64,000 bases of DNA from Bicyclus anynana (GCF_947172395.1 NC_069083.1:5922501-5986500), one strand, 5' to 3'. Numbered from the stretch's first letter, positions 31,150 to 41,754 are shown. The notes: a model not told the origin generated them from the letters alone. Made by a program: numbers and translations.

Positions 31150-31482
31150 AAGGTGGGTAAGCTTCAAATTACCTTTCCTAAAAGGAGGGAAAGTGTTCCC
31201 TCCTGATAAAACTGTAGTGTTTAGGCTAAGAAGTGTAGCGAGCCGTTAAAATAGAGTGATTCTGTAACAGATTCACATTCGAATTATTCAGACAAGAGAA
31301 CATAATTTACCAGCAATATCAAGGTAAGCTTTAAATTACCTTTCCTAAAAGGAGGGAAAGTCTTCCCTCCTGATAAAACTGTAGTGTTTAGGCTAGAAAC
31401 TGTAGTGAACCGTTAAAAAGACTGATTCTGTAACAGATTCACATTCGAATTATTCAGACAAGATAATTTACCAGCAATATCA
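31150..31482 (+). repeat. Two-copy tandem duplication, ~165-170 bp unit
   Basis: 31150-31320 and 31321-31482 share TTACCTTTCCTAAAAGGAGG, CTGATAAAACTGTAGTG, ATTCTGTAACAGATTCACAT and CCAGCAATATCA. Small indels and substitutions show moderate age. Upstream ATCCGCATTGGAGCAGCAAG recalls the end of SINE family E. Confidence 0.9.
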
Positions 31483-31668
31483 ATTAATACGATATTTGGC
31501 CAATGTTGCTTATGATTCAGTAAACCAGAACAAGTTTATCGAGTGGAAAATATGGCGTCTGTAGTTCGAAATTAGCTCAACAAGTCTCTAGACACTGTCG
31601 CCGAGCTTTTGTGTCGCTGAAATGGTTCGTGATTTTTAAAGGGTTAAGAGCGGGTTTATAGTTCATAA

Positions 31669-31714
31669 CTAGCGGACGCCTTCGACTTCGTACCCCTGAA
31701 ATTATTTCTTTACT
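31669..31714 (-). mobile_element. Helitron-like 3' terminal fragment
   Basis: CTAGCGGACGCCTTCGACTT, cut off after 46 bp where the next element starts. Confidence 0.65.
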
Positions 31715-32100
31715 TCTAATATTATAAACGCGAAAGTTTGTATGGATGTTTGGATGTAAGTTTGGATGTTTGTTACTCTTTTACGCCGCAACTACTGAAC
31801 CGATTTGGCTGAAATTTGGAATGGAAATAAATTTTACTCTGGATTAACACATAGGCTACTTTTTATCCCGAAAAATCCTTGGATTCACGGGATTTACGAA
31901 AACCTTATGATTTGATGGTATGAGTGTTTGTTACTCTTTCACGCCTCGGCTACTGAATCGAATCGCTTGAAATTTGAAGTAGAGATAGATTATAGTCTGG
32001 ATTACCACATAGGCTACTTTTTATCCCGAAAAAATGCATGAACCCCGAGGGATTTGTGAAAAGTAAATTACACGCGGACGAAATCCCGGGCGTCCGCTAG
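31715..32100 (+). mobile_element. Helitron-like element with duplicated core
   Basis: Start TCTAATATTATAAACGCG and end ACGCGGACGAAATCCCGGG, CGTCCG, CTAG. The core block (GTTACTCTTT, CTACTGAA, TAGGCTACTTTTTATCCCGA) occurs twice, at 31769-31900 and 31925-32062, while neither terminus is repeated. Confidence 0.88.
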
Positions 32101-32127
32101 TCTAATATATATGGATATAATAAGATA

Positions 32128-32186
32128 TGACCTCTGCCTCCGATTCTGGAAGGTGTAGGTTCGAATCCGTTTCGAGGCATGCAAGT
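32128..32186 (+). mobile_element. SINE family B head fragment
   Basis: GATATGACCTCTGCCTCCGA and GGTTCGAATCCG (B box) only; both sides are truncated. Confidence 0.7.
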
Positions 32187-32329
32187 CGTTTAATTATATA
32201 TCTGTCCCACTAAAATCGACCCAGTCGTTCCAAAGATAAGATAAAAATAAAGATGGGAAAAATAGAAATTCAGACAAAAATTATAATAAAGCTTGTTTGT
32301 GTAGTAGTATTATGTAAAGAAAGTTTTCC

Positions 32330-32561
32330 TTGGGGACCCCATCACTGACGGATGTACTTAATAGAAATTTTTTTGCACCTTTTGTATTTTTTTTTTTTTG
32401 TATTATTTCATTTTATAATATTAAATTCCTAGGTTACCTTAGTTTTAATTATCTTATTAAAATTAGATTTATGAATTAGAATAATGAGCGTCAACTCGCC
32501 AACAAACTGCCTGTACAGTTTGGCGAGAGTATCGATATGTAAAATAATTGTTATCTTATCA

Positions 32562-32611
<50 letters not shown>
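32330..32611 (+). mobile_element. Retroposed LINE-like 3' end with 48-nt poly(A)
   Basis: A hairpin CTCGCCAACAAACTG / CAGTTTGGCGAG (32495-32527) is followed by TATCGATATGTAAAAT, AATAAA and 48 uninterrupted A (32564-32611). This resembles 3'UTRs of poly(A)-tailed lepidopteran LINEs. The unbroken tail suggests recent insertion. No ORF remains. Confidence 0.6.
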
Positions 32612-32613
<2 letters not shown>

Positions 32614-32711
32614 ATATCTATAAAGACTTGAGATTATCTTCACAGTTATCTTAAAATTAAAGACAGACACTTAATTTAATTTATATGTATTGATGAAATA
32701 GGTTTATGAAA

Positions 32712-32885
32712 CTAACAAACGCCCGCGGTTTCATCCGCGTAAATCCTGCTTTCGGGGATAAAATATAGCTTATAACACGCAAGTAAAGTGGGTTTCCAGT
32801 GGAAAGAATTTTCAAAATCGGCTTAGTAGACAAAAGATTAACCCATAGAATACCACAAACCTTACTTCTATAATATTAGTATAGA
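32712..32885 (-). mobile_element. Helitron-like element, CTAA end
   Basis: CTAACAAACGCCCGCGGTTT, GGGGATAAAATATAGC, and minus start TCTATACTAATATTATAGAA. Confidence 0.75.
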
Positions 32886-33267
32886 CATAGAATAGAAGTA
32901 TAAATAACAATTGAATATAAAACTCTATAGTCTTAGCATGTGATTTTTATGAGTTTATTAACATTATATTGGATATAACCTTATGATTATCACTTTTATG
33001 GACATGATTATGAATATGCAGTTATTATACTAAGCAAATAACCAGTGGGATAATAACTAGGTAAAGTAAGGTAAAATATTTGTAACTGTATATATGAATA
33101 TATTTTTTCTTTTATGCAATTTTTATTTAGGAACATATGTACTTATATGTACGATAATTTTGACTGCGACACGGGACTTAATGGGGGAAAAAAATGTTTT
33201 TTTTTACAAATTTTATAGGCCTTCTACAGGACATACAGGACCTTTCCTATAATATACAGTCCCGGAT
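32886..33267. other. Unassigned AT-rich DNA
   Basis: Nothing recognised. Confidence 0.4.
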
Positions 33268-33279
33268 ATGCTGCTTAGA

Positions 33280-33586
33280 GCCGTGATAGCCCAGTGGACC
33301 TCTGCCTCCGATTCCGGAGAGTGTGGGTTCTAATCCGGTCCAGGGCATGCAACTCCAACTTTTCAGTTGTGTGCATTTTAAGAAATTAAATATCACGTGT
33401 CTCAAACGGTGAAGGAAAACATCGTGAGGAAACCTGCACACCCGAGAATTTCTTAATTCCCTGCGTGTGAAATCTGCCAATCCGCCAGCCAAATCGGGCC
33501 AGCGTGGTGGACTATTGGCCTAACCCCTCTCATTCTGAGAGGAGACTCGAGCTCAGCAGTGAGCCGTATATGGGTTGATAACGACG
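33280..33586 (+). mobile_element. Full-length SINE family B with 12-bp target duplication
   Basis: A-box and B-box head, full body and GGGTTGATAACGACG end. ATGCTGCTTAGA occurs at 33268-33279 and again at 33587-33598. The head carries a small deletion (CCCAGTGGACCTCTG lacks ATATG). Confidence 0.94.
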
Positions 33587-33598
33587 ATGCTGCTTAGA

Positions 33599-34183
33599 TC
33601 CACCACCCTGCACCAATGTGGTACGGCAGGTTTATGGTGGTAAGCACAGAACATAGAACTTAATAGAACATAGAAAGAAAACACAATAGAAAATAAAACA
33701 TAGAACACAGAAGAAAATAATGATAATTATGAACCCGAACCAGCAGCATTAAAAAGATTTCATAATATATTAAACTAAACCCCAAAATTAAAATGCTCCA
33801 TTTTTCACTAAATTCCCGTAACCTATTTATTAGCTAAATAATATATTACTGGTAAATAAAACGAGTGGCCCAGTGAACGGCGCCCGGGATATTAATCCTA
33901 CGACCCACACTTCGTCACTGTCCGGTCCTCGGATGCTTAACCGGGCTTAACAGACATGTTTGAATTTAAGGCTTTGGAAAATGCGGTCGGCGTCCGGCCA
34001 ATTGGATCAATCCCGGACATCTGACCCGGGTTCATTACAGTTTACCCGTTACGATGTGTCGTCACGGGGTTTAATTCATTGCATATAACATGGAGTCGAT
34101 ACTAAAATTATAGTGCGATTTGGCCTTCACGTTTTGACTCAACCAACCAATATCACTCAACCAATATTTCGTACCTTTTTTCT
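33599..34183. other. Unassigned DNA with a GC-rich patch
   Basis: 33865-34075 (CGGCGCCCGGGATATT, CGGTCGGCGTCCGG, CATCTGACCCGGGTTC) stands out from AT-rich surroundings. I find neither coding frame nor a known repeat. Confidence 0.4.
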
Positions 34184-34397
34184 TCTTCTTCTTCATATCA
34201 GCCGATGGACGTCCACTGCAGGACATAGGCCTTTTGTGGGAATTTCCGAACATCACGATACTGAGCCACCTGCATCCAGCGAATAACTGCGACTAGCTTG
34301 ATGTCGTTAGTCCACCTGGTGTGGGGTGACCAACACTGCGCTTACAAGTGCGGGGTCGCCATTTCAGCACTTTGGGACCCCAACGTCCATCGGCCCT
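34184..34397 (-). mobile_element. RTE LINE 3' end
   Basis: CTTCTTCTTCATATCAGCCG, then the same order as 1000-1205 up to CCAACGTCCATCGG. Few differences from the copy at 981, so it belongs to the same young subfamily. Confidence 0.9.
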
Positions 34398-34438
34398 TTT
34401 TTCAACGGCTTCAAAATATTACAGAATCTTTCATGAAA

Positions 34439-34616
34439 CTAGCCGACTACCTGTAGTTACACCCGCATAGTTGCCGTTCCCTTAAGTAGGTATAGAGGGA
34501 CTAAATGAACCTATGACACTCACAAAAAACGTGGTTTTCTATCGGTAGAAATGCGGGAATAATATAGCCTATAGCCTCGGTAATTAGGCTATCTAACACT
34601 GAAACAATTCTCTCAG
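34439..34616 (-). mobile_element. Degenerate Helitron-like element, 5' truncated
   Basis: CTAGCCGACTACCTG, GAAATGCGGGAATAATATAG and GGCTATCTAACACTGAAAC. Ends before the ATTATAAAG start. Confidence 0.65.
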
Positions 34617-34629
34617 AAACTCAACAAAA

Positions 34630-34805
34630 AAGAAATCAAAATTCATTTATTTCAATTAGTTTACAAAGCATTTGAAAAGTCAAGATAAGTCATAATTTCA
34701 ATTAATCTAATGGCGGTAATAATAGCCGTAAACTTAAAATTAAAGTTGCTAGGGTTCCAAAAGCGCCTTGGTCCAAGAAGAGCCTACAACAAACTCAGCC
34801 AAGGA
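34630..34805 (-). mobile_element. LINE 3'UTR fragment
   Basis: Minus strand reads GCTCTTCTTGGACCAAGGCG, AACCCTAGCAACTTTAATTT and ends AAATAAATGAATTTTGATTT, a familiar lepidopteran CR1-like 3'UTR and tail. No coding part. Confidence 0.6.
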
Positions 34806-35521
34806 TTTTTTTTTGTTTGTTTACCACCATTATACAAATTTATTTAAAACTAAGCACACAGTCGTTTAATGCAGCAACGATCATCATCGGCGATATCGAA
34901 ATAGTACAAATTAAACAAATGTTTTCCGCCTATAAAAACAGATCACTGGCCTACTTCTAATTTAAAATTATACCTCAATATCATGCACCTGGCCGAGGAA
35001 GAAAGTATCAAAACTGAGGGAAAGAGTGAAATAATTCGGGCCATAAATTCAACTTTTATTGCGGTAGAGCGAGCGGTCGTCGGTTTAGACGCCACATCGA
35101 CATAATTTAACTTTTTCTTATTATCTTTAATGCTGATGCCGTTCAACGCCGCGCAGAATATTACTCTGTAAGCATTTTTGCTGTACAATGTAACGGTTCT
35201 AACAATTTCGGAATTTTCTTTCTAAAACTTTGGGTTGACATTAAATTTTTCTACTTTGTTGTTAGGTACATTGTGATTTTGCATTCACTCTTTTACATAA
35301 AGTTTCTCTAACAAACCAAGCCTAAACCATCTCCGTGTCAATTGCAATCTACTCTTGAGCTACCTATACTATATGTTGCAAGCGAAATGATAATATATCT
35401 GTATAGTTTAATCTGTGGTCGAGACAGGATAGCACATATGAGGTGGTCTTAGCAAACGTGTTCTGGAATACAATGTATTGTTGATTTTTCATTTAAAATT
35501 TGGTACAAATTTCGGCTACTT
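34806..35521. other. Unassigned DNA containing the second 34-bp core
   Basis: 35095-35128 is identical to 30499-30532. The flanks here are richer in GC (GCGAGCGGTCGTCGGTTTAG, GTTCAACGCCGCGCAG). An 81-codon minus frame covers it, without recognisable motif. Confidence 0.7.
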
Positions 35522-35842
35522 ATTTTTTTTTTACAAGTTAGCCCTTGATTACAATCTCACCTGGTGGTAAGTGATGATGCAATCTAAGATGGAAGCGGGC
35601 TAACTTGTTAGGAGGAGGACGAAAATCCACACCCCTTTCGGTTTCTACACCACATCGTACGGGAACGCTAAATCGCTTGACGGTACGTTTTTGTCGGTAG
35701 GGTGGTAACTAGCCACGGCCAAAGTCTCCCACCAGCCAGACCTGGACCAATTAAGAAAACCTCAATCGGCCCAGCTGGGGATCAAACCTAGGAACTCCGT
35801 CTTGTAAATCCACCGCGCACACCACTGCGCCACGGAGGCCGT
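35522..35842 (-). mobile_element. Full-length SINE family A
   Basis: T-rich tail, complete body, and head ending GCGCCACGGAGGCC. The B box is altered (GGATCAAACCTAGG). No clear target duplication seen. Confidence 0.9.
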
Positions 35843-36237
35843 CACTCAGAGTTATTGCCAGCTCTTTTCAGCAGCACCAGCCTGCGAGAACAGTTATAGA
35901 GTCGCAACAAATATAAAAACTTGACGTTTCAAAATTGATCGTCAACTAAGCTTGAAATCAAAGAAGAGAAAAGCGCTATCTTTAACTTTAAATAAACTGG
36001 TTTGAATTTTATATTTCGATATAATATGTTGTGTTTGAAAAGGACCTGCAATGTCAATCGATATAAAACGTATTTCACCTATAATCCTATCACAAGCCGT
36101 ACTAAGAACGCCGAATGATTACAAGGATCAGACATTGCTAATGCGTCTGATCCTACTTGTTATACCTTTAAGAAGTCATAGGGTCAGCTTACAGACTATA
36201 GCCATTGTAAATATACAGTATATAATACTTTAGTTTT
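35843..36237. other. Unassigned DNA
   Basis: Nothing recognised. Confidence 0.4.
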
Positions 36238-36366
36238 TAATAATAATAATAATAAAACACTTTATTACACCAAAAACAAAATAACAAAATTTTACAAAAA
36301 CAAACCAAGTAAAAATAGAAACAATGGTGTAACGGTGGCGGCCCATACCACCTCGCTCTCATGTCA
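36238..36366 (-). mobile_element. LINE 3'UTR fragment with (ATT)n tail
   Basis: On minus it ends GGTGTAATAAAGTGTTTTATT then ATT repeats. The upstream part is ATGAGAGCGAGGTGGTATGG. It abuts another LINE of opposite orientation. Confidence 0.7.
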
Positions 36367-36370
36367 GCCC

Positions 36371-37190
36371 ATATATTAACAACGCCAACATGCTTAACAT
36401 GCAATCTCGCCGTAAGCTTCACTTAGCTACAATGCTTTTTGGAGTAATAGTCACGGAAAAACCAACTTATCTGCGTTTAAAGGTACAATGGGCCCATGAA
36501 AATAAAAAACGCGGTACAAGAGGAGCCCCACGAATCCACATGACGCAACACAAAACCGCCGCGTTTCGGGGTTCTTTCAAATTTTCGGCCAGTAAAATAT
36601 GGAACGATCTTCCTCCGCCGGTACGTATGCTCAAATCTATGGTTGCGTTCAAAAATATAGTAAAAAAACATTTGTTAGCAAAACAAAAAAACCTACAATG
36701 AAGGTCGAAACAAACATTTTTTTTTTAAATGGAGCTAGGGAAATATGGGGATTTTATATTGCTTATTTTGGTACTATTTGTTATCTTTGTTTTTTGTCAT
36801 GTTATTCTATTTTATAAGTGACTTATTAGTTGTGTCTTTTATATTGCATTAGTTTTTTTTTTCTCGGTATCCAACCAACGGTACCTGTCATGTAGTGACG
36901 CCACCAAAGGTTGCGCCAGAATACCAGCGCTGCAGCAACCGCTGCAGCATTATGCTGAGGCAGTAACCTTTTTAGCTGAAGTAACATTATTATTAGTTTT
37001 ATAAGTTAAAATAAGTGGCATGTACGAAGAGACCGCACACCAGGAAGCCACACTCTGCAGAGTCTTATCGGATGGTGTGCAGTCCCTTTTTAATTTTTTT
37101 TTTTTGTTTACTTAATTTGTATCTGTTTTTTTTTTTTCTCAGTTGTATGTACTCAGCTAAATAAAGAATTTTATTATTATTATTATTATC
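36371..37190 (+). mobile_element. CR1/Jockey-group LINE: RT C-terminus and 3'UTR
   Basis: Coding part (to the stop at 36699-36701) reads LNMQSRRKLHLATMLFGVI, FRGSFKFSASKIWNDLPPPV and MVAFKNIVKKHLL, typical of the RT C-terminal tail downstream of the catalytic domain. The ~490-bp 3'UTR includes CTGTCATGTAGTGACG, and the element ends AATAAAGAATTTTATT then ATT repeats. Truncated at the 5' side; no stop in what remains. Confidence 0.88.
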
Positions 37191-37464
37191 TCTAAAGTGA
37201 TATCTTCCAGGCAACCGTTAATTATAAGGAGTTCACGTTTACAAAGAGAAGTGGTTGGTGCGCAAAGTGGTGGTTTTTAGTTATTAAGTCTAATCTTTTA
37301 CTTTAAGTATCTACTTATTATTATCGTTATCCTTTGGACATTTTCCAATGAGGAGACACCAGTGACATACCTTAAAACCCAGCATCTATCAGTTTTTTTT
37401 TATTATGTTCCACATAATTCTCTTCCTTTATTGACTACACAAGGAATATTAAGTGCTGCTAAAA

Positions 37465-37653
37465 TCTATACTAATATTATAAAGCTGAAGAGTTTGTTTG
37501 TTTGATTAAATGCGCAGGCATTACTGGTCCGAGTTGAAGAATTCTTTCATTGTTAGATAGCCCATTTATCGATGAAGGCTATAGGCTATATATTATCCCC
37601 GTATTCTTACGGGAACGGGAACCACGCGAGGAAAACCGCGAGGCGTCAGCTAG
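37465..37653 (+). mobile_element. Helitron-like element, 189 bp, both ends intact
   Basis: TCTATACTAATATTATAAAG start, GTATTCTTACGGGAACGG, hairpin with AAAACCGCGAGGCGTCAG, CTAG end and a host T. GCTGAAG subfamily. Confidence 0.93.
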
Positions 37654-38370
37654 TTCAAAATGAAATTAAAATTCATTTATTTAATACGTCAAGTTTGAGA
37701 CTTTTTCATCGGTCTGTAAGGCGCTAAAATGAAGTTCCTGAAATAGTAAGTAGGTAGGTAAATTAAGCACTTAGTGATAAATGAACAGAATAACCTAATA
37801 AAACCGTGTTTACCTGCATAAAAAACAAAATAAAGGACGGGTTAAGCACTCCATCATGCCCAAGTTGGCTAAAGTATTTACATTAGTACCATAAATTTGT
37901 AAGAAGTGGAGAATAGCGACACGCACCGCTCCCTTCCTGCGGAATAATTAATGGGTCTACGAAATATTTTGAATGTCTAAACACCTCTTGCATTTGATGA
38001 CGGGCAAAGTTGGCGCCGAGTTTGCTGTGAACTCGATTATGAAATAAATACTACAAGATCCTGGCAGTCTTATGATCTTCCCTCATTCTAAGTAGGAGTT
38101 TAAATTAACTGGTGTATTTACCTATTTAAATAAATGGTGGAATTTGTGTATAATTTGTTTTGTTTTGTTTGAATATTTTAGGTTTCTGACTTAAGAGTTA
38201 ATTATAACAATTAACTTTTATTATTGGAGTTCTTATTATAAAGTTATTTTTCTTATATAGAATAGGTACTTACAGAGATTTGGAGCACGGTTCATTTCGT
38301 AATCATCAAAGACGTAGAGAACAAAAGTTTAAGTACTCGAAAATTCGATTTCAATACGAAGCAAGACTTA
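37654..38370. other. Unassigned DNA
   Basis: A short ATTCATTTATTT stretch at 37671 recalls the LINE tail at 34650 (minus). The remainder, including the GC-richer 37910-38045, is unassigned. Confidence 0.35.
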
Positions 38371-38520
38371 CGGTAGAATTCATAGAAGTTGTAGGGGCAC
38401 CCCCAGGGAATCATTCAGTCGCTGAATGTCAAATTCTCAAACAAATAGAGGTTAAATTCCACACTCAGCGACTGAATGATCCCCTTAGGGTGGTCCTACA
38501 ACGTCTATGAAAACCACTGT
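38371..38520. mobile_element. Foldback MITE, family F1, copy 1
   Basis: Ends ACGGTAGAATTCATAG and CTATGAAAACCACTGT are inverted repeats, and the two halves pair over most of the length (GATCATTCAG(T/C)CGCTGA blocks). It shares the family with 40638-40792 and is non-coding. Confidence 0.85.
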
Positions 38521-38691
38521 TAAACAGCCGTTAGTAATCAATGCTTTTCAGTTCTAAGTTCAATGAAACTCAATACCCCATCTTTTATTCATTTTATAAC
38601 ATTTAACTAAATACTTTGTCATCTTCTTTTAGTACATTCAGTAAAAGGATTCTGACAATAAGATACAGCGAGACAGAGAGCACCTATTTCC

Positions 38692-39042
38692 TTAAGCCCC
38701 CATTCGCACGAGAGATTTTTAACAGACGTTAAAAAAGCGTTCAAATATAGTATTAGTTTAATGAAGTTCTATTTCCAACGTCCAAATTTTGAAAATGCAA
38801 CATTGCTCGAAAAAAGACTTACATCCTCACAAACTTGGACAAAATATTGAAAAAAAAAAACACGTAATTGAAATTTTGTTACAATAATGCATGGTGTCTG
38901 CAAAAATGACGATATGTTAACTCTCAGTTAAGTGAACAGTACTTGCGTTTTTTTGGAGAAATAAACCGAAATCTCGTCGTGTTTCAAACGAACGCTTTTC
39001 AAACGTCCGTTAAAAAAACTCCCGTGCGAATGGCTGCTAATT
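38692..39042. mobile_element. MITE family F2, copy 1, interrupted by a LINE end
   Basis: Left end TTAAGCCCCCATTCGCACGA and right end CCCGTGCGAATGGCTGCTAA are inverted repeats. Subterminal TTAACAGACGTTAAAAAAGC and its complement also pair. The relative at 46473-46676 lacks the insert at 38815-38968. Confidence 0.82.
38815..38968 (+). mobile_element. LINE 3' end nested in the MITE
   Basis: ACATCCTCACAAACTTGGAC and AAAATATTGAAAAAA match 49023-49060, and the piece ends GAGAAATAAA as the longer copy does. Confidence 0.75.
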
Positions 39043-39312
39043 CAGAGAAAATACGAGTTGCTGCGAACGCTTGACCTATTTCATTTAATTTGACAACGCC
39101 GTCTGTTGCATCCTCTGATTAACTTCTCGTTTCAAATGAATTTCCCTTTGTCAATCAAATTATCTTTGTGTTTGTTTTAATATGGATTAATTGCTCGGAT
39201 TTCTATTTCTTGTTGCTGTTATTAATATTATTGTAGTGACTTATTTATTTTGATATTATCTACGATGAATCCTATTTCATAATGGATCACATACAAATGT
39301 ATCTATTTTGTC
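39043..39312. other. Unassigned DNA
   Basis: Nothing recognised. Confidence 0.4.
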
Positions 39313-39490
39313 GGCCTCCGTAGCGCAGTGGTATGCGCGGTGTATTTACAAAACGGAGGTCCTGGGTTCGATCCCCGGCTGGGCAGATTGAGATTTTCTT
39401 AATTGGTCCATGTCTGGCTGGTGGGAGGCCTCGGCCGTGGCTAGTTACCACCCTACCGGCAAAGACGTACCGTCAAGCTATTTAGCGTTA
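39313..39490 (+). mobile_element. SINE family A, 3'-truncated
   Basis: Complete head with A and B boxes and half the body, stopping at AGCTATTTAGCGTTA. SINEs usually lose the 5' side, so this looks like a later deletion. Confidence 0.9.
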
Positions 39491-39617
39491 TTAAACGAAA
39501 TTGGAACCTCATAAGATAACCTTTCTTATGTTAAGTGGAAAACACTGCAGACCATACAAGGAAAACGTCTTGCAATGGGCTGTGTTCTCAACCTGAGGTA
39601 ACCTTGCCTTACTTTAC

Positions 39618-39980
39618 CTTATCAGCCGATAGACGTCCACGTCATAGGCCTCTTGCATGGACCTCCAAGCACAACGGTCTTGAGCCGCCAGCATCCAGCG
39701 GCTCCCTGCAAACCGCTTGATATCCTCAGTCCACCAGTGGAGGGGTCGATCAACACTGCGCTTTCCGGTGAGGTGTCGCCATTCCACTCACTCCGCCTTA
39801 GGTACTCAACGTCCATCGGCTCTTCGAACTATGTGGCCTGCCCGCTTCAGCTTTGCGAATCGTTAAGCTATGTCAGTGACTTTGGTTCGTCTGCGGATCT
39901 CCTCATTCCTGAGTCGATCACGCAGAGAAACTCCAAGCATAGCTCGCTCCATCGCACGCTGAGTGACTTTGAGCCAACCT
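39618..39980 (-). mobile_element. RTE-like LINE 3' part, second subfamily
   Basis: ATCAGCCGATAGACGTCCAC, CTCTTGCATGGACCTCCAAG, CAGCATCCAGCGGCTCCCTG and GCGGATCTCCTCATTCCTGA follow the order of 1010-1370. The GCCTCTTGCATGGA variant defines a different subfamily, shared with 61913-62000. No intact frame remains. Confidence 0.85.
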
Positions 39981-40318
39981 GAGGTATAAGATCTTTATTA
40001 TCTCTCTCTCTCTTTGAGATTTTAATGTTTCTGAGAGATGCATAAATCAGAAGAAAATTAATTTCGCGGCAAAAATATCAGTATGAAATTTTAAATTCCG
40101 AACACTTTAGCTATTGGTCAATAAAATGTCAACCGCAAGAAGACGGAGTTTTAGTCTGATGTTCAGATGGCCTGGAGATATGCGCCGTGCTCTAGGCGCC
40201 GGTTACTTACAACTTCCCCCTACTTTACTAACTCGCTAGCTGGAATTGACAGTTTAAACTTTAAAACATGCCGTGATAACTTGATTTTAAGTTAAGAAAT
40301 TTCAATTTATATCAAAAA
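39981..40318. other. Unassigned DNA
   Basis: Short (CT)n at 40000-40014; nothing else recognised. Confidence 0.4.
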
Positions 40319-40535
40319 CTAGCGGACGACTGCGACTTCTTCCGCGTGAAATTTAGTTAATCACAAATTCCTCGGGAACCACGGATTTTTCCGGGATGAG
40401 AAAAGTAGCTTATGTTTTAATCCAGAGTATAATCTGTGTCTATTCCAAATTTCAGCCAAATCGGTTCATTAGTTGTGGCGTTGAAAAGTAACAAACATCC
40501 ATACAAACTTTTGCGTTTACAATATTAGTAGTAGA
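40319..40535 (-). mobile_element. Helitron-like element
   Basis: CTAGCGGACGACTGCGACTT, CGGGAACCACGGATTTTTCC, GCGTTTACAATATTAGTAG. Ends present; hairpin imperfect. Confidence 0.88.
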
Positions 40536-40637
40536 ATTCCTTCCAGAGTACAACGGTGGACATCTATAAGCTGTAAATATATCTACCAGCTTTATCACAT
40601 GGCTAATGATCATGCTACCGAAAAAAACGTGCCACTA

Positions 40638-40792
40638 ACAGTGGAATTCATAGACGTTGAAGCGTACCCCCAGGGGATCATTCAGCCGCTGAGTGTCAAA
40701 TTCTCGAACAAATAATTTTAAGGTTAAATTCGACACTCAGCGGCTGAATAATCCTCTGGGGGTGCCCCTACGTCGTCTATGAATTCCACTGT
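40638..40792. mobile_element. Foldback MITE, family F1, copy 2
   Basis: ACAGTGGAATTCATAGACG and its complement at the right end. The two halves are nearly full-length inverted copies (GGGGATCATTCAGCCGCTGA). Better preserved than 38371-38520. Confidence 0.9.
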
Positions 40793-41019
40793 AAGAGCTC
40801 CGGTGCAAAGTAATCTCTACTGATTAAATACAATCAACAATTAAGTTAGCGTGCTAACAATCTTTGAATCAGTTAACATCAGGGGAGATCGGGGACTTTT
40901 AAACTGGTATTTAATTTAAAAAAAATAAACAGAATAATTTTATTCTCGCTAAACAAAAACTTTGATGTAAAAGTAAAAGCTATTAATAAAAGCTTTCAAA
41001 ACACTCCATAATGGCTGGC

Positions 41020-41690
41020 AATCGGAACGAGTGAAAAATACGTTTGGTGTATGGCTAGAGGGCTGATAGCGAAATTGATGCGTAATGTTATCTATCCGAA
41101 ACGAGGCTAACTTCAACATTCATCAATCATGAAACCATTTGTTAGCAAAATTTACCCAAACTTTAATAACTCTTTAAATTTAAAAAAGGTAGCTGTCACG
41201 GATTGAATTTATTTCCAAACATACTCTATGTTTGAAAATAGAATTGAATTGAAGACAAATGAAAGCCGGTAATCTATGCGTAATGTTATATATCCGAAAC
41301 GAGGCTAACTTCAGCATTCATCAATCATGAAACCATTTGTTAGGCAAAATTTACCCAAACTTTAATAACTCTTTAAATTAAAAAAAAATTGCTGTCACGG
41401 ATTGAATTTATTTCCAAACATACTCTATGTTTGAAAATAGAATTGAATTGAAAACAAATGAAAGCCGGTAATCTATGCGTAATGTTATCTATCCGAAACG
41501 AGGCTAACTTCAACATTCATCAATCATGAAACCATTTGTTAGCAAAATTTACCCAAACTTTAATGACTCTTTAAATTTTTAAATAAGGTTGCTGTCACTG
41601 ATAGATTTTACATAAGTAGATCATGTTTGAAAATTAATTGAAATAAAGAGAAATGAGAGCCCGTAATTTAAATGTATTTAATACATTTTT
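41020..41690 (+). repeat. Three-copy tandem array, ~198-bp unit
   Basis: ATGCGTAATGTTATCTATCC begins copies at about 41078, 41276 and 41475. GAGGCTAACTTCAACATTCA, CAATCATGAAACCATTTG and GATTGAATTTATTTCC recur, and the third copy decays after ~110 bp. Sequence before copy 1 (AACGAGTGAAAAATACG) is also found before the single relative at 46870. Confidence 0.93.
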
Positions 41691-41754
41691 TTAAATATCA
41701 TAAGTAATAAGTATGTAAAAAAAGGTGAACTTGAAAATCTCTAGCTAGCTAGCA

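Noticed and set aside
41078..41680. CRISPR-like array
   Set aside because: The repeated unit is ~198 bp with no short-repeat/unique-spacer alternation, and the context is a eukaryotic genome.
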